Shown piece after piece: positions 17,330 to 26,847 of a DNA stretch of 59,393 bases. The DNA lies in assembly GCA_963966765.1 (NCBI GenBank), contig CAXAAR010000004.1, forward strand, positions 1 to 59,393, written 5' to 3'. Source of the DNA: Aequoribacter sp003520285 (GTDB lineage Bacteria; Pseudomonadota; Gammaproteobacteria; Pseudomonadales; Halieaceae). The position numbers and the translations under genes were made by a program. Position 1 is the stretch's first letter; each line of letters starts with the position of its first letter. The notes below the pieces were generated by a model, which searched no databases, had not been told where the DNA came from, and saw only the letters and a program-made list of their open reading frames with translations.

Positions 17330-20029
17330 ATGCTCAATATACTGAAAAAGGTGTTTGGAACACGCAATGATCGTGAGCTGAAGCGCCTCTCAAAAATAGT
17401 AGAGAAAATCAATGAGTTCGAAGTGCAACTCGAGCCTCTGACAGATGAGGCTCTCGCTGCCAAGACACCCGAGTTCAAAAGTCGCTTAGCGGGAGGTGAG
17501 ACCCTCGATACTTTGCTCCCAGAGGCCTTTGCAACCGTTCGAGAAGTGGGCAAGCGTGTGCTCGGTATGCGTCATTTCGACGTGCAAATGATTGGTGGTA
17601 TTGCGCTGCATGAAGGCAAAATTGCCGAGATGAGGACCGGTGAAGGGAAAACCTTGGTGGCGACTTTACCCGCCTACTTGAATAGCCTAAGTGGTAAGGG
17701 TGTTCACCTTGTGACGGTCAACGATTACTTAGCTAACCGAGATGCCCATTGGATGGAGCCGCTGTATCGGTTTTTGGGCTTAAGGGTTGGTGTGATCAAA
17801 TCAGGACAGGCGCCGGATCAGAAGAAACAGGCCTACTCGGCAGATGTGATTTATGGCACAAATAATGAGTTCGGTTTTGATTACCTCAGAGACAATATGG
17901 CGTTCTCGCTTGAGGATCGCCTGCAGCGAGACCTGAACTTTGCGATCGTAGACGAAGTGGACTCGATTCTCATTGATGAGGCGAGAACACCGCTCATTAT
18001 TTCGGGTGCGTCGCAAGACAGTTCAGAGCTGTATCAGCGGATTAATCGCTTTGTTCCATTATTAGAGCGAGGCACTGAAGAAGTACCAAAAGATTTTCAT
18101 ATCGACGAAAAACAGCGGTCCATAGAACTCACAGAAGAGGGACACGAGAAAGTCGAAGCCCTGTTAATCAAGGAAGGTCTGCTCGCTGAGGGTGACAGTC
18201 TTTATGCTGCGACTAACTTGAATCTGCTGCATCACGTGCATTCGGCATTAAAGGCACATAGCTTGTTCCATCGTGATGTGGAGTACATTGTTCAGGGCGG
18301 CCAGGTGATCCTGATTGATGAGCACACTGGGCGAACGATGCATGGTCGACGATTGTCCGAAGGTTTGCATCAAGCATTAGAGGCTAAAGAAGGTGTCGCA
18401 ATTCAAAGTGAAAGTCAGACACTGGCTTCGACCACCTTTCAAAACTATTTCCGTCTCTACAACACCTTGTCCGGTATGACGGGTACCGCCGACACCGAAG
18501 CGTTCGAGTTTCGTCAGATTTACGGGCTCGAAGTGTTGGTGATTCCGACCAACAAAGAAATGAAGCGTCTTGATCTTAATGATCTCGTATATCTAACGCG
18601 CGAAGAAAAGTTTGACGCTATTGTAGAGGACGTGAGGGCCTGCATAGACAAAGGTGCCCCTGTATTAGTGGGTACCGCCTCGGTTGAAACCTCGGAAGAA
18701 TTATCGCTGCGCTTCAAAGAAGCTGATATTGATCACAAGGTATTGAATGCCAAATATCATGAGCAGGAAGCCGACATTATTGCGCAAGCGGGTCGACCCG
18801 GTGTGGTGACGATTGCAACCAATATGGCGGGTCGAGGTACTGATATTGTTCTGGGCGGTAATTTGGAAGCCGAACTGACTGCTGCTGGTGATCTAACCGA
18901 AGACCAGAAACAGGCGATCGAGACAGCCTGGCAAGCTCGGCACGAAGCCGTCTTGGCAGCGGGTGGGCTGCATATCCTCGGTACTGAAAGGCATGAGTCG
19001 CGGCGTATTGATAATCAGCTCAGAGGACGAGCAGGACGTCAGGGCGATCCAGGTTTATCGCGCTTTTATCTGTCGTTGGAAGATAATCTGATGCGTATTT
19101 TCGCGTCTGACCGAGTCAAAAACTTCATGCAGGCGCTCGGGATGGAGAAGGGCGAAGCGATTGAGCACCGGATGGTGACGAATGCAATCGAGAAGGCTCA
19201 GCGCAAAGTCGAGGGTCGCAACTTTGACATTCGAAAGCAGTTGCTAGAGTACGATGATGTCGCCAATGACCAGCGGCAGATTGTCTATCAGCAGCGTGAT
19301 GATTTGCTCGTGTCCGAGGATATCTCAGAGACCATCATGGCCATCCGGGCCGATGTGGTGAACGATACCATTGACGGTTACATCCCACCCATGAGTGTTG
19401 AGGAGCAGTGGGATATTGCCGGCTTAGAAAATAGTCTTAAATCCGATTTCGCGGTGGAGTTGCCGATTCAACAGTGGCTCGATCAAGATAACACGGTCGA
19501 TGAAGATGCCATCAGAGAACGAGCGCTCGCAGCCGTTCAATCTGCCTATGAGACCAAATGCGAGGCGGTTGGGCCAGACATGCGAAAGATCGAAAAGCAG
19601 GTCATGTTGCAGATTCTCGATCAGCTCTGGAAGGATCATTTAGCGACCATGGATCAACTTCGCCAAGGTATTCACCTGCGCGCCTATGCTCAAAAGAATC
19701 CCAAGCAAGAGTACAAACGCGAATCCTTCGAGCTGTTCCAGACCCTGCTCAATAATCTTAAGTTTGAAGTCATTAAATTCTTGAGTCATGTGCAAATTCA
19801 GCGGCCAGACGAGGCTGAACGTATCGAGCAACAACGTCGAGACGAGGCCGCGCGCGAACAGCTGGCCTTTGAACACAGCGATGCCAGCGCTCTGCGTGAA
19901 CCCGCTGCGAGTGCTGAGCAAGATCCCAGCGCGGCGCCGTTTGTTCGCGAGGAGCGCAAAGTGGGTCGCAATGAACCATGCCCCTGCGGGAGTGGTAAAA
20001 AATACAAATCGTGTCACGGAAAACTATAG
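17330..20029 (+). CDS. secA: Preprotein translocase ATPase SecA
   Basis: Motor ATPase of the Sec export pathway, 899 residues, close to E. coli SecA (901). Walker A lies in MRTGEGKT (101-108), the DEAD-type box in IVDEVDSILIDEARTPLI, and NMAGRGTDIVLGG and LRGRAGRQGDPG belong to the second nucleotide-binding fold. The C-terminus carries the SecB/phospholipid-binding zinc motif CPCGSGKKYKSCHG. Its ribosome-binding site is embedded in the hairpin described just upstream, so its translation may be linked to the preceding exported ORF. Confidence 0.98.
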   Translation: MLNILKKVFGTRNDRELKRLSKIVEKINEFEVQLEPLTDEALAAKTPEFKSRLAGGETLDTLLPEAFATVREVGKRVLGMRHFDVQMIGGIALHEGKIAEMRTGEGKTLVATLPAYLNSLSGKGVHLVTVNDYLANRDAHWMEPLYRFLGLRVGVIKSGQAPDQKKQAYSADVIYGTNNEFGFDYLRDNMAFSLEDRLQRDLNFAIVDEVDSILIDEARTPLIISGASQDSSELYQRINRFVPLLERGTEEVPKDFHIDEKQRSIELTEEGHEKVEALLIKEGLLAEGDSLYAATNLNLLHHVHSALKAHSLFHRDVEYIVQGGQVILIDEHTGRTMHGRRLSEGLHQALEAKEGVAIQSESQTLASTTFQNYFRLYNTLSGMTGTADTEAFEFRQIYGLEVLVIPTNKEMKRLDLNDLVYLTREEKFDAIVEDVRACIDKGAPVLVGTASVETSEELSLRFKEADIDHKVLNAKYHEQEADIIAQAGRPGVVTIATNMAGRGTDIVLGGNLEAELTAAGDLTEDQKQAIETAWQARHEAVLAAGGLHILGTERHESRRIDNQLRGRAGRQGDPGLSRFYLSLEDNLMRIFASDRVKNFMQALGMEKGEAIEHRMVTNAIEKAQRKVEGRNFDIRKQLLEYDDVANDQRQIVYQQRDDLLVSEDISETIMAIRADVVNDTIDGYIPPMSVEEQWDIAGLENSLKSDFAVELPIQQWLDQDNTVDEDAIRERALAAVQSAYETKCEAVGPDMRKIEKQVMLQILDQLWKDHLATMDQLRQGIHLRAYAQKNPKQEYKRESFELFQTLLNNLKFEVIKFLSHVQIQRPDEAERIEQQRRDEAAREQLAFEHSDASALREPAASAEQDPSAAPFVREERKVGRNEPCPCGSGKKYKSCHGKL

Positions 20030-20032
20030 TCG

Positions 20033-21232
20033 ATGGAAACAATGTTCCCAGTGAATGGGGTGCGTCTGGGTATTGCCAGCGCCGGAATTAAGAAAGTAGG
20101 TCGCAAAGATTTAGTGATCATAGAGCTTGCTCCCGGGACAACGACGGCTGCAGTCTTTACCCGAAATGATTTTTGCGCTGCACCCGTGGTGTTGGCTCGG
20201 CAACATCTCAGCCAGGCTGCACCACGCTACTTGATGATTAATACGGGTAACGCCAATGCAGGCACTGGAGAGTCGGGTTTGCTGGCTGCTCGCGCCACGG
20301 TCAGAGCGTTAGCGGAGCGGGTAGGGTGTGCTGAAGAAGAAGTATTGCCCTTCTCGACTGGAGTCATCGGAGAGTCTCTGCCAGTAGATAAACTGGTGGC
20401 GGCGCAAGCGCTGGCACTGGCGGATCTGCATGAGGATCATTGGCAGGCAGCAGCCGAAGGGATCATGACCACCGATACAAGGCCAAAGGTAGCTTCTGTT
20501 CGGATCCCTTTCGGAGATCACTATTTTTCGATCACGGGTATTACCAAGGGCGCCGGCATGATTAGGCCAAATATGGCAACCATGCTCTCGTTCGTGGCAA
20601 CGGACTTGACCATTGCGCCAGCCCTGCTGAAGGTTGCCCTGAGTCGAGCGGTAGAGCAGTCATACCATCGCATCACGATCGACGGCGATACTTCAACCAA
20701 TGATGCTTGCACCTTGTCTGCGACCGGTGCGTCGGTGTTGCCACCGATAAGCAGTGAAACCGACTCGCTTTATCTTTCTTTTTGTGAAGCTTTAGAGAGC
20801 TTGCTGTTATCGTTGGCGCAGGCAATGGTTCGTGATGGCGAGGGTGCGACAAAGTTTTTCGAGATTCAGGTGCACGGCGGTCTGACCGAACGAGAGTGCT
20901 TGGATGTGGCTTTCACGATCGCCGAGTCACCCTTGGTGAAAACGGCTTTGTTCGCTTCTGATCCAAATTGGGGTCGACTGCTGGCAGCGATCGGTCGAGC
21001 CGGCTTGGTGAATCTTGCGATTGATCAGATCACCCTAACTTTGAATGATGTGTTGATCGCCGAACGTGGTCAGCGAGCAGCCAGTTATACCGAGGCAGAT
21101 GGAGTCGCTGCAATGGCGCCAGTGAATATTGTCTTACAAGTTGGTCTAAACCGAGGCACAGCGTCTACCACTGTCTATACCAGCGATTTTTCTTACGACT
21201 ATGTCAGAATCAATGCCGAATACCGAACCTAA
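20033..21232 (+). CDS. argJ: Glutamate N-acetyltransferase / amino-acid acetyltransferase
   Basis: Bifunctional ornithine acetyltransferase of arginine biosynthesis. It moves the acetyl group from N-acetylornithine to glutamate and usually can also use acetyl-CoA. Length is 399 residues. The precursor is self-cleaved before the catalytic threonine, here T183 in PNMATMLSF. KGAGMI precedes it and the C-terminus SDFSYDYVRINAEYRT is typical. It begins three bases after secA and overlaps the mutT-like gene by 32 bases. Confidence 0.95.
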   Translation: METMFPVNGVRLGIASAGIKKVGRKDLVIIELAPGTTTAAVFTRNDFCAAPVVLARQHLSQAAPRYLMINTGNANAGTGESGLLAARATVRALAERVGCAEEEVLPFSTGVIGESLPVDKLVAAQALALADLHEDHWQAAAEGIMTTDTRPKVASVRIPFGDHYFSITGITKGAGMIRPNMATMLSFVATDLTIAPALLKVALSRAVEQSYHRITIDGDTSTNDACTLSATGASVLPPISSETDSLYLSFCEALESLLLSLAQAMVRDGEGATKFFEIQVHGGLTERECLDVAFTIAESPLVKTALFASDPNWGRLLAAIGRAGLVNLAIDQITLTLNDVLIAERGQRAASYTEADGVAAMAPVNIVLQVGLNRGTASTTVYTSDFSYDYVRINAEYRT

Positions 21233-21638
21233 GGTCTCTTTAAAAGTAGCCGTTGGGGTAGTGGTTAGAGGAACCCAGGTGTGCCTCTCGAGACGACGAG
21301 CGGAGCAGCATCTAGCGGGGTTATGGGAGTTTCCGGGTGGCAAGATTGAATCTGGTGAAACCTCTCAAGAGGCGCTGCACCGAGAACTGTTCGAGGAACT
21401 CGGTATCCTCGTCAATGCCAGTGAACCCTTGCAGACTGTTGGACATGATTATGCCTCGCGTCGAGTTGAGTTGCAGTGCTGGTTCGTGACGGATTTCTCG
21501 GGCGAGCCGGTGGGTAAAGAGGGGCAGGAAGTCACTTGGGTTGCCATTGATGAGTGTGGAGAATACCCCATGCCGCCCCCGAATCGGGTCATACTAGACA
21601 GTCTTCGGCGTCGTTTAGCGAGCGGCCAGGTCAAGTAG
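21201..21638 (+). CDS. mutT: MutT-family Nudix hydrolase (8-oxo-dGTP diphosphatase)
   Basis: Nudix protein of 145 residues. The Nudix box runs from G47 (GGKIESGETSQEA) to REL-FEELGI near residue 69 and fits Gx5Ex7REUxEExGU. The N-terminal part (VAVGVVVRGTQVCLSRR) and LAGLWEFPGGK match MutT, which removes oxidised dGTP. In other gammaproteobacteria mutT also follows secA and argJ, which supports the name. It lacks the thiamin-synthase-like fusion partner seen in some homologues. Its 3' end overlaps the oppositely oriented coaE by 24 bases. Confidence 0.88.
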   Translation: MSESMPNTEPKVSLKVAVGVVVRGTQVCLSRRRAEQHLAGLWEFPGGKIESGETSQEALHRELFEELGILVNASEPLQTVGHDYASRRVELQCWFVTDFSGEPVGKEGQEVTWVAIDECGEYPMPPPNRVILDSLRRRLASGQVK

Positions 21639-22211
21639 ATGTCGATGTAGCGCCTGCGCGTGCTCTCGCAGTTGCTCGAGGGAGCCTGAGTTATCTACGA
21701 TGTAGTCGGCACGCGCGAGGCGCTCCTGCCTGGGCAGTTGAGCGTTCATAATCCTCTGTATTTGGTCTGGGGAATTTTGGTCTCGCCCGCTGGCTCGCTG
21801 AATCTGAACTGATTCCGGTACGTCAACCACCACTACGTGGTCGGTCATGCTCGCTTGCTGCCCTTCTAGTAACAAGGGCGAGCTCAACACTCGGTAAGGC
21901 CCGTCCGCCGCATCAAGTTGCGCTTTGAGCTCAGCGCCAATAAGGGGGTGTGTCAGCGCTTCTAGCCAGGCGCGTGCGTCGGGGTCGGAAAATACGATCT
22001 GGCGCAAGGCAGCGCGGTCTAGGGTACCCTCGGCCGTAAGACACTGTGGCCCGAAATGATCGGCAATTTGGGCGAGTGCGGGACTGCCCGGTTCAACGAC
22101 CAGGCGGGCAATGGCGTCAGCATCAACGATTACAACCCCCATATCCTGCAAGATATCGGTTAAAGCAGTTTTACCGCTGCCTATCCCGCCTGTAATACCC
22201 ACGGTTAGCAT
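21615..22211 (-). CDS. coaE: Dephospho-CoA kinase
   Basis: P-loop kinase of 198 residues for the last step of coenzyme A synthesis, phosphorylating the 3'-hydroxyl of dephospho-CoA. Walker A GGIGSGKT is at residues 8-15, followed by VVIVDADAIAR and the lid region typical of CoaE. It is the last gene of the pilB-pilC-pilD-coaE group, a conserved arrangement in gammaproteobacteria. It ends inside the 3' end of the convergent mutT-like gene. Confidence 0.96.
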   Translation of the reverse strand: MLTVGITGGIGSGKTALTDILQDMGVVIVDADAIARLVVEPGSPALAQIADHFGPQCLTAEGTLDRAALRQIVFSDPDARAWLEALTHPLIGAELKAQLDAADGPYRVLSSPLLLEGQQASMTDHVVVVDVPESVQIQRASGRDQNSPDQIQRIMNAQLPRQERLARADYIVDNSGSLEQLREHAQALHRHLLDLAAR

Positions 22212-22220
22212 TGTTGCTCC

Positions 22221-23078
22221 TTAGTAAAGAGACCATTGTGTGAGCCTATCTCCCATCATTAGAAAGAGCCAGCCCGCCGCTGCTAAGTAGGGTCCGAATG
22301 GCATGGGTTGATCTCGCTGCAGTCGCTTTAGAACGATCAATCCGATACCGATGGTGGCGCCTACCAATGAGGATAATAAAATGATCATAGGCAGCGCTTG
22401 CCAGCCGAGCCAAGCGCCCAAGGCCGCGAGAAGTTTAAAATCGCCGTAACCCATGCCTTCTTTCTTTGTCAGTAGTTTAAAGATCCAGTAAACGCTCCAT
22501 AAAATACCGTAACCCAATACGGCACCGAGAACAGCAGATTCTAAGTCGGTGAAAATACCCCAGAAATTAGCCATTAAACCAAGCCACAGTAAAGGCAGGG
22601 TGATGTCATCTGGCAGGAGTTGGTGGTCCCAGTCGATTAGGGTAAGACACAGTAAGCTCCAGGTAAAAACCAGCGCGAGTGCAAGTTGGCTACCCCATTC
22701 AAATTGGGTGGCTACCACGACACTGGCGATACCACTGGCCAATTCTACCAGCGGATATCGACTGCTAATCTTTGATTGACAATAGCTGCAGCGACCGCGA
22801 AGTATTAGCCAGCTTAGAACCGGCACGTTATGCCATGGTTTGATCGGCGTTTGGCAGGCCGGGCAATGTGATCCAGGTGTCGCTAGATTAAAAGGTTCTG
22901 AAGCGGGTTCCGGCTCACAGGCAAGAAGCTCGCGACAATCTTTGCGCCACTGAGCCTGCATCATGATCGGAAGCCGCAGAATAACGACGTTCAAAAAACT
23001 GCCAACCACGAGACCCACGACCAATATCAGCAGTAAGCCAGCCGGCGTTTCGGTGGTCATAAAGCCAAGCTCTGGCAT
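22221..23078 (-). CDS. pilD: Type IV prepilin peptidase / N-methyltransferase
   Basis: Inner-membrane aspartyl protease of 285 residues that removes the leader of type IV prepilins and N-methylates the new first residue. The cytoplasmic zinc-binding loop has two CxxC pairs (C72/C75 and C97/C100). The catalytic aspartates lie in LIDWDHQLLPD and GYGDFKLLAALGAWLG (GxGD motif), with several membrane helices around them. The type II secretion cluster downstream has no gspO, so this enzyme probably serves PilA and GspG-K alike. Confidence 0.95.
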   Translation of the reverse strand: MPELGFMTTETPAGLLLILVVGLVVGSFLNVVILRLPIMMQAQWRKDCRELLACEPEPASEPFNLATPGSHCPACQTPIKPWHNVPVLSWLILRGRCSYCQSKISSRYPLVELASGIASVVVATQFEWGSQLALALVFTWSLLCLTLIDWDHQLLPDDITLPLLWLGLMANFWGIFTDLESAVLGAVLGYGILWSVYWIFKLLTKKEGMGYGDFKLLAALGAWLGWQALPMIILLSSLVGATIGIGLIVLKRLQRDQPMPFGPYLAAAGWLFLMMGDRLTQWSLY

Positions 23079-23098
23079 GCAATGGTCCTACGAAAAAA

Positions 23099-24310
23099 TT
23101 AGATGACAGATCCTAACATAAAGATAGGTAAGTACATCGCTAACATCAGAGATCCGACCAACACAGCAAGTACCACCATGATCATCGGCTCTAACAGAGT
23201 GCTTAAGCTATCGACCGCGTTATCAACGGCTTCTTCATAGTGTGTTGCCACTTTAGCGAGTAAGTCGTCCAAAGAGCCAGACTCCTCCCCGATACTGATC
23301 ATTTGTAACACCATATTGGGGAAAATAGCGGTGGCGCGAGAGGCGGCATAGAGCGATGAGCCGCCGGTGACATCATCGCGCACTTGCAGGATGGCTTCTC
23401 GGTACAGCGCATTGCCTGCAGCACCAGAGGTCGACTCCAAGGCTTCGACTAAGGGGACACCCGCTGCAAAAGTGGTCGAGAGGGTGCGAGAGAATCGCGC
23501 AATGGCCGCGTGGCGAATGATACCCCCGATGATGGGGACTTTGAGTAAAAGATGGTCCATCTTGTCTCGGAAGGCTCTCGACTTTCGATGGGTGCGGCGA
23601 AAGAGGTACACCAGCGCAATGATAATAGCGAGCATGTACAAGTAGTAGTCTTGCGCAAAATACGAGATATCGAGGACCAGCTGAGTAAAGGCCGGCAGCT
23701 CGGCGCCGAAGCTCTGGAAGGTCTCGGCAAACTGAGGCACGACTTTGACCAAGAGCAGGGCTGTGACGACCATGGCAACCGCCATGATGGCGATAGGATA
23801 GGTGAGAGCCTTCTTGATTTTCGCTTTCAGCTGCTCGGTTTTTTCCTTGTAGGTCGCGACTCGATCGAGCATGGTTTCGAGGGTTCCAGAGCTTTCTCCG
23901 GATGCGACCAATGAGCAAAACAAGTCATCGAATTGCTCTGGGTGACGCGCTAATGCGCCCGCAAGAGCATTGCCGGATGCGACGTCGGAGCGAACCGCAT
24001 TGACCAGTTTTTGCATGCGTGGATTCTCGATACCGTCGGCGACAATTTCAAAACTTTGAATCAGGGGTACGCCCGCTTTCATCATAGTTGCCAGCTGGCG
24101 TGTGAATAGCGCGATATCCGCCGCTTTTATTGTGGCGCCTCTCCCACGGAATAAGGGCTTCGATTTTTTGCGGACCGATTTCGCAGTAATCCCGCGCTTG
24201 CGCAACTGTGCTTTGACCATACTGATTGACGTGGCTTCGATCTCTCCCCGAGATTCTCGACCTCGTTTATCGGTTCCAATGTAAGCAAACAAAGCAGTTT
24301 TGGTGGTCAT
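23099..24310 (-). CDS. pilC: Type IV pilus inner-membrane platform protein PilC
   Basis: Polytopic GspF/PilC-family protein of 403 residues with two repeats of the T2SSF domain. Membrane segments are near IAIMAVAMVVTALLLVKVV, near the centre (YYLYMLAIIIALVYLF), and at the C-terminus (MIMVVLAVLVGSLMLAMYL). Repeat signatures FTRQLATMMKAGVPLIQS and FSRTLSTTFAAGVPLVEA are both present. It works with the PilB motor to assemble PilA. It lies between pilB and pilD with short gaps, consistent with one operon. Confidence 0.95.
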   Translation of the reverse strand: MTTKTALFAYIGTDKRGRESRGEIEATSISMVKAQLRKRGITAKSVRKKSKPLFRGRGATIKAADIALFTRQLATMMKAGVPLIQSFEIVADGIENPRMQKLVNAVRSDVASGNALAGALARHPEQFDDLFCSLVASGESSGTLETMLDRVATYKEKTEQLKAKIKKALTYPIAIMAVAMVVTALLLVKVVPQFAETFQSFGAELPAFTQLVLDISYFAQDYYLYMLAIIIALVYLFRRTHRKSRAFRDKMDHLLLKVPIIGGIIRHAAIARFSRTLSTTFAAGVPLVEALESTSGAAGNALYREAILQVRDDVTGGSSLYAASRATAIFPNMVLQMISIGEESGSLDDLLAKVATHYEEAVDNAVDSLSTLLEPMIMVVLAVLVGSLMLAMYLPIFMLGSVI

Positions 24311-24326
24311 TTAAATTCTCATGAGA

Positions 24327-26063
24327 CTAGTCTACGGTAATCCGATTCGCCTCTTCGAGGCTGATGATACCCTTCGCGACTTTCAGTAGAGCCGACGTCT
24401 TCAGGCTTGGGAAACCCTCTTTGCGGGCCTGCTTCGCCAAATCGATCGAGTGATGATTTTCTAAGATCATGGTGGCAAGTGTCGGGGTTATCTTAACCAC
24501 CTCATAGATCCCTGTGCGACCTTTGTAGCCCTCGTGGCAGGCTTTGCAACCCACGGCGCGCTTAATCGTCGCATGCTCTAGCATCGCCTTGGTGAAACCC
24601 AGCTCGATTAAGCTCGAACGCGGTAAGTCGGTCACAGTCTCGGCGCAGTGTTGGCAAAGCTTGCGTGCTAAACTCTGCGCGATAATCAGAGATACAGCCG
24701 TGGCTACATTGAACGCCGGAATCCCCATATTAAGCAGCCGTGTGATGGTTTCTGAAGCGCTGTTGGTGTGCAGGGTGGATAGCACGAGGTGGCCAGTTTG
24801 CGCCGCTTTAATCGAGATCTCCGCTGTTTCTAGGTCTCGAATTTCGCCCACCATGATGACGTCGGGATCTTGTCGTAAGAACGATCGAAGCGCGTCAGCA
24901 AAATTGAGACCCACTTTAGGATTAACGGGAACTTGATTGATCCCCTCTAGATTGATTTCTACAGGGTCTTCCGCTGCAGAGATATTGCGCTCCTCGGTAT
25001 TGAGGATCGTCAGGCCGGTGTATAGAGACACCGTTTTACCCGACCCAGTCGGACCGGTGACGAGAATCATCCCCTGTGGGCGATCCAGTGCCTCTAGAAA
25101 TAAACGCTGCTGCTCTGGTTCATAGCCCAAGGCATCGATACCCAGCTGCGCACTCGCTGGATCTAAAATACGCAGGACGATTTTCTCGCCAAATAACGTG
25201 GGGAGTGTATTGACCCGCATATCGATCGACCGAGTTTTGGATAAGCGCATCTGTATCCGGCCATCTTGAGGGATCCGTCGTTCGGAGATGTCCATGCGCG
25301 ACATGACCTTCAGTCGGGCGGCGAGTCTGGGGGCGAGTGCTTTGGGCGGTCGCACAACCTCTTTCAGAATGCCATCGGCTCGGAATCTGACTCGGTAGTG
25401 ATGTTCATAGGGTTCGAAGTGAATATCGGATGCACCCGCCTTGATCGCATCTATGAGCACTTTGTTGACGAATCGAACGATGGGAGTGTCGTCGACCTCT
25501 TTAGAGACGCCCCTATCATCGCCATCGGGTTCGTCGAGGGTATTGATATCGAGATCGTCGTACGACTCATGATTGAGTTCGCCCAGCTGTTCGATTGATG
25601 TTTTGGCATCCGCAAATTTTTCAATCGCAGATGACAGCAGGGTGTGATCAGCCACAATGACTTCAGTGGTGATTCCGGTATGGAATTTGATCTCATCGAG
25701 GGCTTCGATACGAGCCGGATCGGCGAGCGCAATGAAAAGTCGTTTACCGCGTTTGAATAGAGGCAGTGCACGATGTTTTTGCAGTAGCTTCAGATCCACC
25801 AAGTCTTTGGGTAGGTAGTCTGGGTTATAAGCACTCAGATCAAGCAGCGGTGCGCCAAACTCCGAGGCAAGGGAATGGGCGAGCTGTCTGCTGTCGACAC
25901 CAACCACGTCTACCAGATATTGCACCAGCGGCATATCGCGGAGTGCTGATTGCTTTTGCGATTCAGCGGCTTCGTCGACGGTAATCAACTGGTCAGCAAT
26001 GAGACGCCCCGTGAGCCCTAGGGAGCTTGGTTGCTTCAGATTGTCGATTGCTGATGGGTTCAC
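24327..26063 (-). CDS. pilB: Type IV pilus assembly ATPase PilB
   Basis: Hexameric extension motor of 578 residues. The N-terminal MshEN/GspE-N domain is followed by the ATPase core with Walker A GPTGSGKTVSLYTGL, the Asp and His boxes (FLRQDPDVIMVGEIRD, GHLVLSTLHTN) and a four-cysteine zinc site (CQHC and CKAC). The GTG start at 26063 has GGAG about ten bases upstream. It is divergent from pilA, with a 226-base gap between them. A retraction ATPase (pilT) is not in the window. Confidence 0.95.
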   Translation of the reverse strand: MNPSAIDNLKQPSSLGLTGRLIADQLITVDEAAESQKQSALRDMPLVQYLVDVVGVDSRQLAHSLASEFGAPLLDLSAYNPDYLPKDLVDLKLLQKHRALPLFKRGKRLFIALADPARIEALDEIKFHTGITTEVIVADHTLLSSAIEKFADAKTSIEQLGELNHESYDDLDINTLDEPDGDDRGVSKEVDDTPIVRFVNKVLIDAIKAGASDIHFEPYEHHYRVRFRADGILKEVVRPPKALAPRLAARLKVMSRMDISERRIPQDGRIQMRLSKTRSIDMRVNTLPTLFGEKIVLRILDPASAQLGIDALGYEPEQQRLFLEALDRPQGMILVTGPTGSGKTVSLYTGLTILNTEERNISAAEDPVEINLEGINQVPVNPKVGLNFADALRSFLRQDPDVIMVGEIRDLETAEISIKAAQTGHLVLSTLHTNSASETITRLLNMGIPAFNVATAVSLIIAQSLARKLCQHCAETVTDLPRSSLIELGFTKAMLEHATIKRAVGCKACHEGYKGRTGIYEVVKITPTLATMILENHHSIDLAKQARKEGFPSLKTSALLKVAKGIISLEEANRITVD

Positions 26064-26289
26064 GCCTGCTCCAGATTAAAGTTGAATTATCAAGTTGTGA
26101 AAAAATAATTAGCTACATGCTAACCTTAGCTCATTAACCAGGCAGCTGGGGTGAATCAAGCGCTTCTGTTGGAAAAAATACTGACGGGTAGTGATCTGCC
26201 TGCAAGGCTCGCTCTGAAGGCAAAAGTCCAACCACAACTTGCGGTTTGATCTGAGCGATAACTTTAATTGTGATAGCGAAGAGGGAACA

Positions 26290-26754
26290 ATGATGAAGGC
26301 AATGAATACTGTTAGCCAACTTGGCTTTACTTTGATCGAGTTGATGATTGTGATTGCAATCGTGGGTATTTTGTCGGCGGTGGCGCTTCCGGCTTATCAG
26401 GGCTATAGCGACCGCGCGCGACTCAGTGGTGCCCTGCAGGGAGCGGCGACGTATCGAACTGCGGTGGGACTATGTGCTTCGCAGAAAGCGCTAGCGGATT
26501 GCGATGCTGGATCTAATGGGATTGCGGCGGCAATCGCAGATGCTAGTGCGGGAGCTATTGTTAAGTATGTTGATGCTCTCAGTGTTGCAGATGGCGTGAT
26601 TACGATTGAAGCGCATCCTAGTGCAAAAACGATAATACTGACGCCTACCGTCAATACTGGACAGAGCTTGGAGTGGGGTGTTGCGGGAACTGCAGTCTGC
26701 GGCGAGACCGGTGCCGATGCGGATGCCTGTCTTGATATCGGTGCGAATTCATAA
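26290..26754 (+). CDS. pilA: Major type IV pilin (prepilin) PilA
   Basis: Type IVa prepilin of 154 residues. A 12-residue leader ends in G12; cleavage by PilD leaves F as residue 1 and the conserved E at position 5 of the mature pilin (FTLIELMIVIAIVGILSAVA). The C-terminal part is small and has four cysteines in two groups (CASQKALADC; VCGETGADADAC), suited to disulphide loops. I chose the ATG at 26290, after GAGGG; the longer frame upstream is not leader-like. It is divergent from pilB and is probably transcribed from its own promoter, although I could not find a convincing sigma-54 or sigma-70 site. Confidence 0.9.
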   Translation: MMKAMNTVSQLGFTLIELMIVIAIVGILSAVALPAYQGYSDRARLSGALQGAATYRTAVGLCASQKALADCDAGSNGIAAAIADASAGAIVKYVDALSVADGVITIEAHPSAKTIILTPTVNTGQSLEWGVAGTAVCGETGADADACLDIGANS

Positions 26755-26790
26755 GGCGGTCTGACACCTTACGCGTTTGCCGATTTAAGT

Positions 26791-26841
26791 GTGACAGGTT
26801 ATAGAGGCTTAGCAACCAACAGCTCAGCCTCTGTCACTTTT
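26791..26841 (+). terminator. Probable weak terminator after pilA
   Basis: A two-part stem follows pilA: GTGAC (26791-26795) with GTCAC (26833-26837), and AGAGGCT (26803-26809) with AGCCTCT (26826-26832). Four T residues follow. It lies between the convergent pilA and malate synthase genes. The short T-run makes it a moderate call. Confidence 0.45.
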
Positions 26842-26847
26842 CAAGGC

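Noticed and set aside
26064..26289. Sigma-54 promoter for pilA
   Set aside because: No convincing GG-N10-GC element with TGGCAC and TTGC-like surroundings was found; the closest candidates match only a few bases.
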